Assembly (NCBI GenBank): GCA_044866695.1
Contig: JBIOUF010000085.1
Span: 1-57,277, forward strand
Source: JBIOUF01 sp044866695
GTDB taxonomy: Bacteria > Actinomycetota > Actinomycetes > Propionibacteriales > Nocardioidaceae
Reading direction: 5' to 3'
DNA: 57,277 nt
The notes beneath the pieces are model-generated. The model saw nothing but the letters and a program-made list of their open reading frames with translations. It ran no database searches and had not been told where the DNA came from. This document shows, one piece after another, positions 15,616 through 23,593 of this stretch (positions are counted from its first letter, which is position 1; every line of letters begins with the position of its first letter). The translations under genes were made by a program, and so were the position numbers.

Positions 15616-16796
15616 CGCGGCCCCTCCCCCGGTCCGGTCTCGAACCGCACGCGCAGGACGCCCTCCTCGAGCCGCGCGCCCGTCACCGCCTGCGCGCGCA
15701 GGGCGGCGGGCAGCGCCAGGACGCGCCGGTGCGAGCCGACGGTGACCACCAGCTCGTCCCCGTGGCGCGCCAGGTCGACGTCGGCGCTGGACGCGAACGG
15801 CAGCGCCATGCGCAAGGTGGTCCCCCCGTCGGCCTCGCGGGCCAGCTCGAGCGGGCCGGGCCCCGGCGGAGGAGCCAGCGGGTCGTCCTCGCCGTACGTC
15901 GCCGCTGCCAGCTCGGCCAGCGCGGGGACCCCGACCGGCTCGGCGGCGCGGTACTCCGAGCGCCACACCGGGAGGCCGCCGAAGGACTCGTCCACCTCGG
16001 CGAGGACCCGCCGCTGGGCCTGCACCCACCCCGCCCGCCATGGGTCCGTGCCGTCCTCGGGGAACACCCGGTTGGCCACGACGCCGTCCACGGTGTACCC
16101 GTACAGCGACAGGGTGGTCAGCGACCGCCGGGCCTCGGCCACCACGACGGTCTCCGGCGTCAGCACCAGCCGGACGCTGCAGTCCTTCCCGGTGAGGATG
16201 TCGCGCACCTGCTCCAGGTCGCCGTGCAGGCGCGCCACCGCCGAGAAGACGTCGTCGCCGGGCATCGGGACCCCGGCTGCCCGGGTCAGCACGGGCTTGA
16301 GCACGCGCACCACGCGGCGCTGGGTCGGGAACAGCCGGTCCATGTACCACGCGAGCGCCTCGGGCAGCGCCAGCAGCCGCAGCGTCTCGGCCGTCGGCGC
16401 GCAGTCCACGACCAGCACGTCCCAGCGCTCCGACACCACGTGGTCGCGCACCTCGAGGAGCGCGAGCACCTCCTCGGCGCCGGGCAGGACGGTCAGCTCC
16501 TCGGCGGTGATCGGGTCGACGCCGGCCGCGTCGAGCACCGTCATCAGGTAGCGCTGCACGTCGGACCAGGACCGCTCGAAACGCCGCTGCGCGTCCACCT
16601 GCTGGACGTAGAGGCGCGGGGCGACCCGGGTCGGCTCGGGCCCGACGGCCGTGCCGAACGCGTCGGCGAGGGAGTGCGCCGGGTCCGTCGACATCACCAG
16701 GGTCCGGCTGCCCGCGCGGGCGGCGAGGGTGGCGGTCCCGGCCGCGGCGGTGGTCTTGCCGACGCCACCCTTGCCGGTGAACAGGACGGTCCTCAC
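15612..16796 (-). CDS. ArsA/GET3-family anion-transporting-type ATPase
   Basis: 394 aa soluble P-loop ATPase. Deviant Walker A FTGKGGVGKTT is at residues ~6-16, switch I region STDPAHSLADAFG, and switch II DVLVVDCAPTAETLRLL. The C-terminal ~85 residues (LARHGDELVVTVGSHRRVLAL, then ALRAQAV) look like the small beta-rich alpha-crystallin/ArsA_HSP20-like domain. The lack of the paired-Cys arsenite site argues against arsenic efflux. GTG 16796 overlaps the TGA of the SRPBCC gene. It corresponds in position to mycobacterial Rv2184c. The client protein or substrate is unknown. Confidence 0.88.
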   Translation of the reverse strand: MRTVLFTGKGGVGKTTAAAGTATLAARAGSRTLVMSTDPAHSLADAFGTAVGPEPTRVAPRLYVQQVDAQRRFERSWSDVQRYLMTVLDAAGVDPITAEELTVLPGAEEVLALLEVRDHVVSERWDVLVVDCAPTAETLRLLALPEALAWYMDRLFPTQRRVVRVLKPVLTRAAGVPMPGDDVFSAVARLHGDLEQVRDILTGKDCSVRLVLTPETVVVAEARRSLTTLSLYGYTVDGVVANRVFPEDGTDPWRAGWVQAQRRVLAEVDESFGGLPVWRSEYRAAEPVGVPALAELAAATYGEDDPLAPPPGPGPLELAREADGGTTLRMALPFASSADVDLARHGDELVVTVGSHRRVLALPAALRAQAVTGARLEEGVLRVRFETGPGEGPR

Positions 16797-17242
16797 CGCT
16801 GGGCCAGCGTCTCCACGCGGTTCTTGAGCCCGCTGAGGGCCGAGTCGATGATGACCTTCTCCGCCTTTCGGCGCAGCATGCCGATCATCGGGATCGAGAT
16901 CTCGACCTTGAGGTGGTAGGTGACCTCTGTGCTGCCGTCGCCTCGTCCGAGCAGCTCGTAGGTGCCGTCCAGCCCCTTGAGCACCCGGCCGTGGACCAGC
17001 CACCAGTCGACGGAGTCGTCGCCGTGCCAGTCGTACTCCAGGGTGTACGCGTCGCGGATCGGGCCCGCGTCCAGCTCGAAGTACACCTGGAGCGGCCGGC
17101 CCGGCTCGGACGACTCCTGGACGACGCGGCTGACGTGGACCCCCTGCGCCCAGGCCGGGTAGGCGTCGAAGTCGGCGATCACCGCCATGACGTCGGCCGG
17201 CGACGCGGCGATGACGATGCTCGAGGTCGTCTGGTCGGCCAC
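16793..17242 (-). CDS. SRPBCC / polyketide cyclase-like lipid-binding protein
   Basis: 149 aa. SSIVIAASPADVMAVIADFDAYPAWAQGV is split here as SSIVIAASPADVMAV and IADFDAYPAW, the typical START/SRPBCC opening; later VDWWLVHGRVLKGLDGTYEL and TYHLKVEISIPMIGML form strands, with a long C-terminal helix (AEKVIIDSALSGLKNRVE). The helix-grip fold binds a hydrophobic ligand in a deep cavity. GTG 17242 follows GAGGAGG. It is the first gene of the run with the ArsA-like ATPase, CxxC protein and glucokinase, and the positional homologue of Rv2185c. Confidence 0.88.
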   Translation of the reverse strand: MADQTTSSIVIAASPADVMAVIADFDAYPAWAQGVHVSRVVQESSEPGRPLQVYFELDAGPIRDAYTLEYDWHGDDSVDWWLVHGRVLKGLDGTYELLGRGDGSTEVTYHLKVEISIPMIGMLRRKAEKVIIDSALSGLKNRVETLAQR

Positions 17243-17355
17243 GATGCCTCCTCGTCGTCGGGCCAGGCGTTCCGGGGAGCCGGGAGCCGGCGAGAGCGGA
17301 CCACCGATCGTGGCCAGCCCTGGACGCGGGTGGGCGGCCCGCCCGCGGTGCGCCG

Positions 17356-17361
17356 AGCCTA
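17356..17361 (-). promoter_or_regulatory. Predicted -10 box for the SRPBCC-ArsA-glk run
   Basis: TAGGCT read on the minus strand, about 115 nt before GTG 17242, in the 301-bp divergent spacer shared with the acyl-CoA ligase gene. The spacer otherwise shows only GC-rich sequence with no gene. Confidence 0.35.
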
Positions 17362-17479
17362 CAGACCCCGCCGTCGCGCCCGCACCGGCGACCGCACCGC
17401 ACGGCGCGCGCCCGGGGCGCGGGGCCGCGGGTGGGACCGGACGCCCCGCCGGGGGCCCCGGGCGGGCGACCTCGTGGAG

Positions 17480-17485
17480 TAGTCT
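17480..17485 (+). promoter_or_regulatory. Predicted -10 box for the acyl-CoA ligase gene
   Basis: TAGTCT on the plus strand, 58 nt before GTG 17544. No convincing -35 hexamer was seen. Confidence 0.35.
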
Positions 17486-17543
17486 CCGCAGCGCTTGCCG
17501 GGGCGGCCGACCCGGCGCCGCGTGTGTCCAGGAGGTCGCCGCC

Positions 17544-19334
17544 GTGCGAGAGTACGCCAGCCCCCTCACCGTCGAGCCGCGGGCGGACGGCAACCTGACC
17601 GACGACGTCGTCCGCAACGGCGAGGAGCACCCGGAGCGGGCCTGCTTCTCACGCCGGGTCGGGGCCGCGTGGGTGGACGTGACGGCGGCGGAGTTCCTCG
17701 CGGAGGTCCGCGCCACGGCCAAGGGGCTGGTCGCCGCCGGCGTGGCGGTCGGCGACCGGGTCGCGATCTTGTCCAGGACCCGGTACGAGTGGACCCTGCT
17801 GGACTATGCCGCCTGGTTCGCCGGAGCGGTGACGGTCCCGATCTACGAGACCTCCTCCTCCGAGCAGGTCGAGTGGATCCTCGCCGACTCCGGCACCCGG
17901 GCCGTCGTGCTCGAGACCGACGAGCACGTCCGCCGGGTCAGGCCGCTGCGGGAGCGCCTGCCCGAGCTGACCCAGGTGTGGAGCCTGTCGAACAACGCCG
18001 TGGACGTCCTGCGCCGGCTCGGGCAGGACGTCCCCGACGACGAGCTGGAGCGCCGGCGGCGGACGCCGCAGCCCGACGACGTGGCCACCATCATCTACAC
18101 GTCGGGGACCACGGGCCGGCCCAAGGGCTGCATGCTCACCCACGGCAACTTCGAGATCGAGCTGAGCGCGGCGACCTCGGACCTCCACGAGCTGTTCGAG
18201 GTCGAGGACGCCTCCACGCTGCTGTTCCTCCCGCTCGCGCACGTGTTCGCCCGGATCATCCAGGTCGGCGCGGTGAGGCGACGGGTACGCCTCGGGCACA
18301 CCGCGGACGTCACGCGGCTCGTCGAGGACCTGGCCGCGTTCCGGCCGACGTTCTTCCTGGCCGTGCCGCGGGTGTTCGAGAAGGTCTTCAACCAGGCGTC
18401 GCAGCGGGCCGCCTCGGAGGGCCGGGGCCGGGTGTTCGACGCCGCGGCGGCCACCGCGATGACCTACAGCCGGGCCCTCGACGCGGGGAGGCCCGGCCCG
18501 TTCCTGAGGCTGCGCCATGCCGTGTTCGACCGGCTGGTCTACGGCCGGCTCCGGGCCGCCCTGGGCGGGCGGTGCTCGTACGCCGTGTCGGGCGGCGCTC
18601 CGCTCGGCGAACGGCTCGGCCACTTCTACCGGGGCGTCGGGGTGACCATCCTGGAGGGGTACGGGCTGACCGAGACGACCGCGGCGGTCACCGTGAGCAC
18701 CCCCGACGCGCTCGCCGTCGGGTCGGTCGGCCGCCCGCTCGGCGGCACCACCATCCGGGTCGCCGAGGACGGCGAGCTGCTGGTGCGCGGCGGCCAGGTG
18801 ATGAAGGGCTACTGGCGCGACGAGGACGCCACCGCCGAGGTCCTCGACGCCGACGGCTGGCTGCACACCGGCGACGTCGGCGAGATCGACGGCCAGGGGT
18901 TCGTGCGGATCACCGGCCGCAAGAAGGAGATCCTGGTCACCGCCGGAGGCAAGAACGTCGCTCCCGCGGTGCTCGAGGACCGGCTCCGCGGCCATCGGCT
19001 GGTAGACCAGTGCCTGGTGGTGGGCGACGGCCGGCCGTTCATCGCCGCGCTGGTCACGCTGGACCCCGAGGCGGTGCCGCAGTGGGCCGAGGAGCACGAC
19101 AGGCCGGCGGACCTCGGCCGGCTGGTCGACGACCCCGAGCTGCTCGCGGAGGTCCAGGCGGCGGTCGACGACGCCAACAAGGCGGTGTCCAGGGCCGAGT
19201 CGATCCGCAGGTTCGTCGTACTGCCGGTGGACTGGACCGAGGAGGGCGGGCAGCTGACTCCGAGCCTGAAGCTCCGGCGCAGCGTGGTGATGCGGGAGTG
19301 CCGCGCCGACATCGAGGCGCTCTACGACACCTGA
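17544..19334 (+). CDS. Long-chain fatty-acyl-CoA ligase (FadD15-like)
   Basis: Activates fatty acids to acyl-CoA through an acyl-adenylate. 596 aa, ANL superfamily: P-loop TIIYTSGTTGRPKGCMLTH, then FLPLAHVFARI, GGAPLGERLGHFYRGVG, motif ILEGYGLTETTAAVTV, GWLHTGDVGEID and the C-terminal hinge ITGRKKEILVTAGGKNVAP with catalytic Lys region near the end (QLTPSLKLRRSVV). GTG 17544 follows AGGAGG. Next to pimB as in mycobacteria (fadD15-Rv2188c). Its 3' end overlaps the convergent pimB gene by 13 bp (19322-19334). Confidence 0.93.
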   Translation: MREYASPLTVEPRADGNLTDDVVRNGEEHPERACFSRRVGAAWVDVTAAEFLAEVRATAKGLVAAGVAVGDRVAILSRTRYEWTLLDYAAWFAGAVTVPIYETSSSEQVEWILADSGTRAVVLETDEHVRRVRPLRERLPELTQVWSLSNNAVDVLRRLGQDVPDDELERRRRTPQPDDVATIIYTSGTTGRPKGCMLTHGNFEIELSAATSDLHELFEVEDASTLLFLPLAHVFARIIQVGAVRRRVRLGHTADVTRLVEDLAAFRPTFFLAVPRVFEKVFNQASQRAASEGRGRVFDAAAATAMTYSRALDAGRPGPFLRLRHAVFDRLVYGRLRAALGGRCSYAVSGGAPLGERLGHFYRGVGVTILEGYGLTETTAAVTVSTPDALAVGSVGRPLGGTTIRVAEDGELLVRGGQVMKGYWRDEDATAEVLDADGWLHTGDVGEIDGQGFVRITGRKKEILVTAGGKNVAPAVLEDRLRGHRLVDQCLVVGDGRPFIAALVTLDPEAVPQWAEEHDRPADLGRLVDDPELLAEVQAAVDDANKAVSRAESIRRFVVLPVDWTEEGGQLTPSLKLRRSVVMRECRADIEALYDT

Positions 19335-20449
19335 GGGTCACCGGCCGGCACCGCGAGCAGCCCTCGCAGCAGCTTCCCGTCGGTCCGGCCGAGGGGGACA
19401 CGGGGATGGTCGGTCCTGCGACCGGCGAGGGCGAGGACCGCCGCGGCGACCGCCCCGGGGTCTCGGCCGTCGACCACGACGGCGTCCTCGAGCCGGGGGT
19501 CGATCATGGCCGCGACCTCCGGCACGCCGCCGGATCGGCCGGCCACGACCGGCAGGCCCATGGCGGCCGCCTCGAGGTAGACGATCCCGAACGCCTCGAC
19601 CTCCAGTCCCCACCGCAGGCTGCGACAGGGCATCGCGAAGACGTCGGCCGCGTCCAGGTACGGCGCCGCGTCGTCGACGGCGCCGACCACCCGGACCGCG
19701 TCACCGAGCCGGTGCCGGCGCAGCGACCGGACCAGCGAACGCCGCAGCGGGCCGGTGCCGACCAGGAGCAGCACCGAGCCCGGCCGAGCCGCGAGCACCT
19801 CCGGCCAGGCTCGGACCAGGGTGTCCTGGCCCTTGCGGCGCACCAGCCGGCCCACGCACACGACCACCAGCCGGGCCCGGTCCAGGCCCAGCCGGGCGCG
19901 GACCTCGTCGCCGCCGCAGCCCGCATGGAACCGCGCGGTGTCGACGCCGGGCGCCAGTCGGCGCATCCCGGCCGCGGCCGCGGGCGACAGCGCCGGCGCG
20001 ACGCGGGCCCGGCACCACTCGCTGACGTAGGTGACCACGTCGACCGAGTCGCCGATCCGCCGCAGCAGGCCACGGGTCCCGGGCAGCCTGGCCCACCACA
20101 CCTCGTGCCCATGGGTGAGGGCGACCAGCCGCTCGGCGCCGGCGGCGCGGAGCCGCCGGCCGAGCAGGCCCAGCGGCGCGGCCGCGCCGAACACCACCCG
20201 GTCACAGCCCTCCTCGCCCAGCACCCGGGTCACCCGCCTGGCCACGGCAGGAGTGGGCAGCAGGACCCGCCTGGGGTCGCGGTGCACGCGGAACGGCAGC
20301 GTGGCGTCGTACGCCCGGTCGCCGGGCTGTCGCGACGCGTAGACCACCACCTCGTCGGCGGGGAACGCGTCGCACAGCGACCGCACGAACGTCGGGATGC
20401 CGCCCAGCCGGGGCGGGAAGTCGTTGGTGACCACCAGCGTGCGGGTCAC
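19322..20449 (-). CDS. pimB: PimB-type phosphatidylinositol-mannoside mannosyltransferase (GT4)
   Basis: GT-B glycosyltransferase, predicted to transfer mannose from GDP-mannose in phosphatidylinositol-mannoside synthesis on the inner membrane face. 375 aa. TNDFPPRLGGIPTFVRSL opens the acceptor domain; GAAAPLGLL, THGHEVWWARLPG and LLRRIGDSVDVVTYVSEW closely follow PimB; donor side: VGRLVRRKGQDTLV and the E-x7-E motif EAFGIVYLE with GRSGGVPE. GTG 20449 overlaps the TGA of the M48 peptidase (GTGA). The fadD15-like neighbour strengthens the assignment. A different mannosyl acceptor in this genus cannot be excluded. Confidence 0.87.
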   Translation of the reverse strand: MTRTLVVTNDFPPRLGGIPTFVRSLCDAFPADEVVVYASRQPGDRAYDATLPFRVHRDPRRVLLPTPAVARRVTRVLGEEGCDRVVFGAAAPLGLLGRRLRAAGAERLVALTHGHEVWWARLPGTRGLLRRIGDSVDVVTYVSEWCRARVAPALSPAAAAGMRRLAPGVDTARFHAGCGGDEVRARLGLDRARLVVVCVGRLVRRKGQDTLVRAWPEVLAARPGSVLLLVGTGPLRRSLVRSLRRHRLGDAVRVVGAVDDAAPYLDAADVFAMPCRSLRWGLEVEAFGIVYLEAAAMGLPVVAGRSGGVPEVAAMIDPRLEDAVVVDGRDPGAVAAAVLALAGRRTDHPRVPLGRTDGKLLRGLLAVPAGDPQVS

Positions 20450-21708
20450 CGGCCGGCCCGTTCCAGGGAGGCCGGCAGGCCGGCCCGCTGCAGCGGGGTC
20501 GGATGCGAGCCGAACCACACCTGGGCCCACCTCGGCGGGGTCGGGTCGGCCAACGACCGCACGGCCAGGGCCCGCTGCAGGTCCACGAAGGCCTGGGCGT
20601 CCCCGGTGACGGCCAGCGACGTCCGGTCCGCGCGGGCCTCGACCGCCCGGCTGACCGTGTTCTGCACCGGCGTCGCCAGCGTGGAGCCCAAGGTGACCAG
20701 GGCGAGCACGAGGGCCACCGCGGCGGGGTCGGCGGGACCGGAGACCCCGGCCCGGCGGACCAGCCACGGCAGGTCCAGCAGCAGCGCGAGCGCGGCCATG
20801 CCGCCGGCCGCGGCGACCGCGGCCAGCGTCGTCCCCAGCAGCACGTCGTGGTGCTTGGCGTGCGCGAGCTCGTGCGCCACGACCGCGCGGACCTGTGCCG
20901 GCGACGCGGCGTCCAGCAGGGTGTCGTAGACGACCACCCGACGGGTGCCGCCCAGGCCGGAGACATAGGCGTTGAGCGTGGTGGTGCGCCGTGACGCGTC
21001 GGCCACCAGGACGTCGTCCACGGGGACCCGCTCGCGGTCGGCGAGCCGCAGGATCGAGGTGCGCAGCGGACCGTCCGGCATCGCCGTGAACCGGTTGAAC
21101 AGCGGCTCGACGAGCACCGGGTAGAGGAAGGACAGCACGAAGGTCAGCACCACCACCGCGGCGCCCGCCCAGGCGAACCAGCGCCGCGGCCGAGCCCGGG
21201 CCAGACCGACGACGAGCAGGGCGAGCAGGCTCAGCGTCACCCAGGAGACCAGCAGGCCGAGACCGCGGTCGGCGAGCCAGCCGGCGAGGGACTGGCGGGT
21301 CAGGCCGACCGACAGGTTCTCGGCGCGGATCCGCAGCGCGAACGGCAGCGTCACCAGGCGGACCACCAGCTCGACGACCAGGACCCCGACGGGCACGGCG
21401 AGCCACCACGGCGGCCGGCCGGGCAGCCGGCGCACGATGGCCGCCCCGAGCGGCGTGAGCCCCAGCGCCAGGCCGGCCGCCAGGGACAGCGCGTACGACG
21501 CCCAGGACAGCGGTCGCACGACGCCGGCATACGCCTCGGCGCGGGCGACCTGGCCGGCCGAGAGCAGGTCGGCGGGCGACGCCGGCACCAGCGTCCCACC
21601 CGGGACCCAGTCCCACGGGACCAGCCACCACAGCAGCACCGCCAGCAGGCCCGCCGACCCGGCCAGGACGGCGACCGCGGCCCGGCGGTCCAGCGTGGCT
21701 GCGGACAT
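20446..21708 (-). CDS. Ste24-type membrane metallopeptidase (M48 family)
   Basis: 420 aa integral-membrane zinc protease. An N-terminal membrane half (first helix AVLAGSAGLLAVLLWWLV, and at least four more helices to ~190) ends in YPVLVEPLFNRFTAMPDG, the CAAX-protease (M48_N) signature. The zinc site is VVAHELAHAKHHD (HExxH), with the third ligand Glu in SRAVEARADRTSL. ATG 21708 follows GAGAGG. Bacterial Ste24-like enzymes act in membrane-protein quality control, since prenylated CAAX substrates are absent. It is coupled to pimB by GTGA overlap. Confidence 0.88.
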   Translation of the reverse strand: MSAATLDRRAAVAVLAGSAGLLAVLLWWLVPWDWVPGGTLVPASPADLLSAGQVARAEAYAGVVRPLSWASYALSLAAGLALGLTPLGAAIVRRLPGRPPWWLAVPVGVLVVELVVRLVTLPFALRIRAENLSVGLTRQSLAGWLADRGLGLLVSWVTLSLLALLVVGLARARPRRWFAWAGAAVVVLTFVLSFLYPVLVEPLFNRFTAMPDGPLRTSILRLADRERVPVDDVLVADASRRTTTLNAYVSGLGGTRRVVVYDTLLDAASPAQVRAVVAHELAHAKHHDVLLGTTLAAVAAAGGMAALALLLDLPWLVRRAGVSGPADPAAVALVLALVTLGSTLATPVQNTVSRAVEARADRTSLAVTGDAQAFVDLQRALAVRSLADPTPPRWAQVWFGSHPTPLQRAGLPASLERAGR

Positions 21709-21769
21709 GCAGGCCAGCCTCTCACCGACGCACCCACCGACCGGTCGCTCCCCGCGCTCCTGGTGGGCC

Positions 21770-21945
21770 GAGCCGTCAGTCTCGGCGGGCCGAGCCGTCA
21801 GTGTTGGTGGGTCGAGCCGTCAGTCTTGGTGGGCCGAGCCGTCAGTCTTGGCGCGCCGAGCCGTCAGTGTTGGTGGGCCGAGCCGTCGATGTTGGTGGGC
21901 CGAGCCGTCGGTCATGGCGGGTCGAGCCGTCAATGTTGGCAGGCG
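21770..21945 (+). repeat. 22-bp tandem array A4, eight units
   Basis: The longest array in the window. GAGCCGTC starts at 21770, 21792, 21814, 21836, 21858, 21880, 21902 and 21924, exactly 22 bp apart, while bases 9-14 of the unit vary (AGTGTT, AGTCTT, GATGTT, GGTCAT, AATGTT). GG at 15-16 is kept in nearly all. It lies upstream of the M48 gene and beyond the 3' side of the NlpC/P60 gene; read along the NlpC transcript it is reversed. Degenerate G-rich repeats follow at 21955-22025. The 535 bp between 21709 and 22243 hold no gene. Confidence 0.92.
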
Positions 21946-22028
21946 AGCGGTCGGCTGAGTGGGTCGAGTCGGAGTCGGTGTTGGGGCGAGTCGGAGTCGG
22001 TGGCGGGTCGAGTCGGCGCGGGGGGCGA

Positions 22029-22243
22029 GCATGGGTTCGCGTGGTCGGTCGGCCGGGGGCCGCGATGCAGGTGGTGGTCCCGTTCCCTGCCCCCTGCGGT
22101 TGGCTCGTGGGGGAGTCGAACCGCGAGCCGTGTTCGTCGGTTCGAGGGCGCTTCGCGCCGGGGCGAGGACCACAGTGCACGGTTCGACTCCTGGCTGGCG
22201 ACCTCACCCACCCCTCGCTGCGCGGGGTGGGTTCGGTCGCCGG
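22029..22243. repeat. Hairpin-rich intergenic element, copy B
   Basis: Second copy of the element at 13997-14213, same block order and same position directly beyond a minus-strand gene stop (here NlpC/P60, whose TAG is 22244-22246). Inverted-repeat arms are at 22112-22132 and 22171-22191; the outer 12 bases (GGAGTCGAACCG) match perfectly, but the inner ones have drifted more than in copy A. The terminal hairpin is at 22195-22243. Confidence 0.8.
22195..22243 (-). terminator. Long hairpin at the 3' end of the NlpC/P60 gene
   Basis: CTGGCGACC pairs with GGTCGCCGG (one G-T wobble) and CCCACCCC with GGGGTGGG, with a 9-nt apical loop. It starts at the base next to the TAG stop codon. Compared with 14163-14213, one T-A pair has become C-G on both arms, supporting the fold. 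Confidence 0.65.
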
Positions 22244-23239
22244 CTAACCCGGGCGGACGGCCCCGGAGAAGGGCATGGAGTAGAGCGGGTCGACCCGGAC
22301 GCCGGCACCGGGGTTGGCGGCATGCACGATCATGCCGTTGCCGAAGTACATGCCCACGTGGCTCACCGGGCTGTAGTAGAAGACCAGGTCGCCGGGCTGC
22401 AGAGCCGAGGGCGAGACCCGGGCGCCGGAGCCCGTCTGCGCCGAGGAGGAGTGCGGGAGGCCGACCCCGGCCTGGGCCCAGGAGGCCATGGTCAGTCCGG
22501 AGCAGTCGAATGCGCTCGGCCCGGCGGCGCCGTACACGTAGGCGTCGCCCACCTGGGCGAGGGCGTAGCGCACCGCCGCGGCGGCGCGGCCGGACGCGGG
22601 CACGGCGCTGAGCGGGACCCGGCCGCCGCTGCGGCTGGCCTCCAGCATCCGCTCGCGGGCCCGCTCCTCCATGCGGCCCAGCAGCGCCTTCGCGTCGGCG
22701 GCCTTGTCGTCGACGGTCTGCTTCTCCTCGGCGAGGACCTGCTCGGTCCGCTCGATCCGGTCCACCTCGCGGGCGGCCGCGTCCTGCTTGTGGTCGAGCT
22801 GGTCGGCCTCGTGGGCCAGTGCCACGACGGTGGCGCCGCGCTCGGCCTGGAACTGCGCGACGGCGACGATGCGGCCGAGGAAGGAGTCCGGGTCGTCGGC
22901 GAGCAGCGCCTGGCTGGCGGTGGCCAGGCCGTCGCCCTGGTACTCCGCGACGACGTCACCCGCCACGCTGTTGCGGACCCGGACGACCCGCGCCTCCTGA
23001 CGGCGGACGGCAGCCTCCAGCCTGCGGTGCCTGCCGCGAGCGTCGGCGAGGTCCTCGCGCGCCTGGTTGTAGCGTTCCGAGGCCTGTTCGGCCTCGTGGT
23101 AGAGCCGGTCCACCCTGGCCTTCACGTCGTCGATGGAGGGGTCCGCCGCGGCGGGCGCCGTGGTGAGGAGGGACCCCCCGAGAACGGCGACCCCGAGTGT
23201 CACCAGGACACCCGACAGTCTTCTGCGCCCGTCGATCAC
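22244..23239 (-). CDS. Secreted NlpC/P60 peptidoglycan endopeptidase (RipC-like)
   Basis: Cleaves peptide stems of peptidoglycan outside the membrane. 331 aa: signal peptide to the AAAADPS region (~residue 32), a long coiled coil from ~35 to ~205 (SIDDVKARVDRLYHEAEQ and on), then the catalytic domain with Cys in FDCSGLTMASW, His in VSHVGMYFGNG and the third polar residue in VHAANPG. The coiled coil resembles regulators that keep such enzymes off until activated. GTG 23239 follows AAAGGAG. Expression is probably controlled by the c-di-AMP riboswitch directly upstream. Position and layout match Rv2190c. Confidence 0.92.
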   Translation of the reverse strand: MIDGRRRLSGVLVTLGVAVLGGSLLTTAPAAADPSIDDVKARVDRLYHEAEQASERYNQAREDLADARGRHRRLEAAVRRQEARVVRVRNSVAGDVVAEYQGDGLATASQALLADDPDSFLGRIVAVAQFQAERGATVVALAHEADQLDHKQDAAAREVDRIERTEQVLAEEKQTVDDKAADAKALLGRMEERARERMLEASRSGGRVPLSAVPASGRAAAAVRYALAQVGDAYVYGAAGPSAFDCSGLTMASWAQAGVGLPHSSSAQTGSGARVSPSALQPGDLVFYYSPVSHVGMYFGNGMIVHAANPGAGVRVDPLYSMPFSGAVRPG

Positions 23240-23257
23240 GTGGCGGTGCTCCTTTGT

Positions 23258-23413
23258 CCTGACGCTTACCAGGTGAGCTGACGGGTTCGGGCGGCAAAGA
23301 GTCCCTACACGCCCGAGACGACGGCGGTCGGCCGTGCTCAGGGGCGCGATTCACCCCAGGTACGTGGTTCCCCGGCTCCGGCGTCCGGCTCCCCCGCCGG
23401 GCGCTGGACTCAG
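23258..23413 (-). promoter_or_regulatory. ydaO/yuaA-type cyclic di-AMP riboswitch
   Basis: On the minus strand the 5' leader of the NlpC/P60 gene carries the conserved blocks of this class in order: GGGGGAGCCGG, GGGGAACCACGTACC, TGGGGTGAATCGCG, then GTGTAGGGACTC and CCGCCCGAACCCGTCAGCT with CACCTGGTAAGCGTC. The last block ends about 20 nt before the start codon. In actinobacteria this class commonly precedes cell-wall hydrolase genes and, when c-di-AMP is bound, turns expression off. Found by eye against remembered consensus; a covariance-model scan would settle it. Confidence 0.88.
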
Positions 23414-23593
23414 CGCGGCGCCCGCGTCGGCCCGTCTGGCCGACGTGTCACAGGCGCACGGCGCAGAAGCCTAGATGGCTATGCCCGAGCCGACCAAACC
23501 GGCCCAGGCCGCTCTGGGGACGACCGACGGTGAGGATGCTCACACCCCGCACCAACAGTCCCCGTCGCCTCATCGGTCCCGTCGGCCTCGCCC

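Noticed and set aside
15612..16796. Arsenite efflux ATPase
   Set aside because: The paired metalloid-binding cysteines and arsB/arsR neighbours are missing; only the general ArsA/GET3 fold is supported.
21770..21945. CRISPR array
   Set aside because: Units abut with no unique spacers, the period is only 22 bp, and no cas genes lie in the window.
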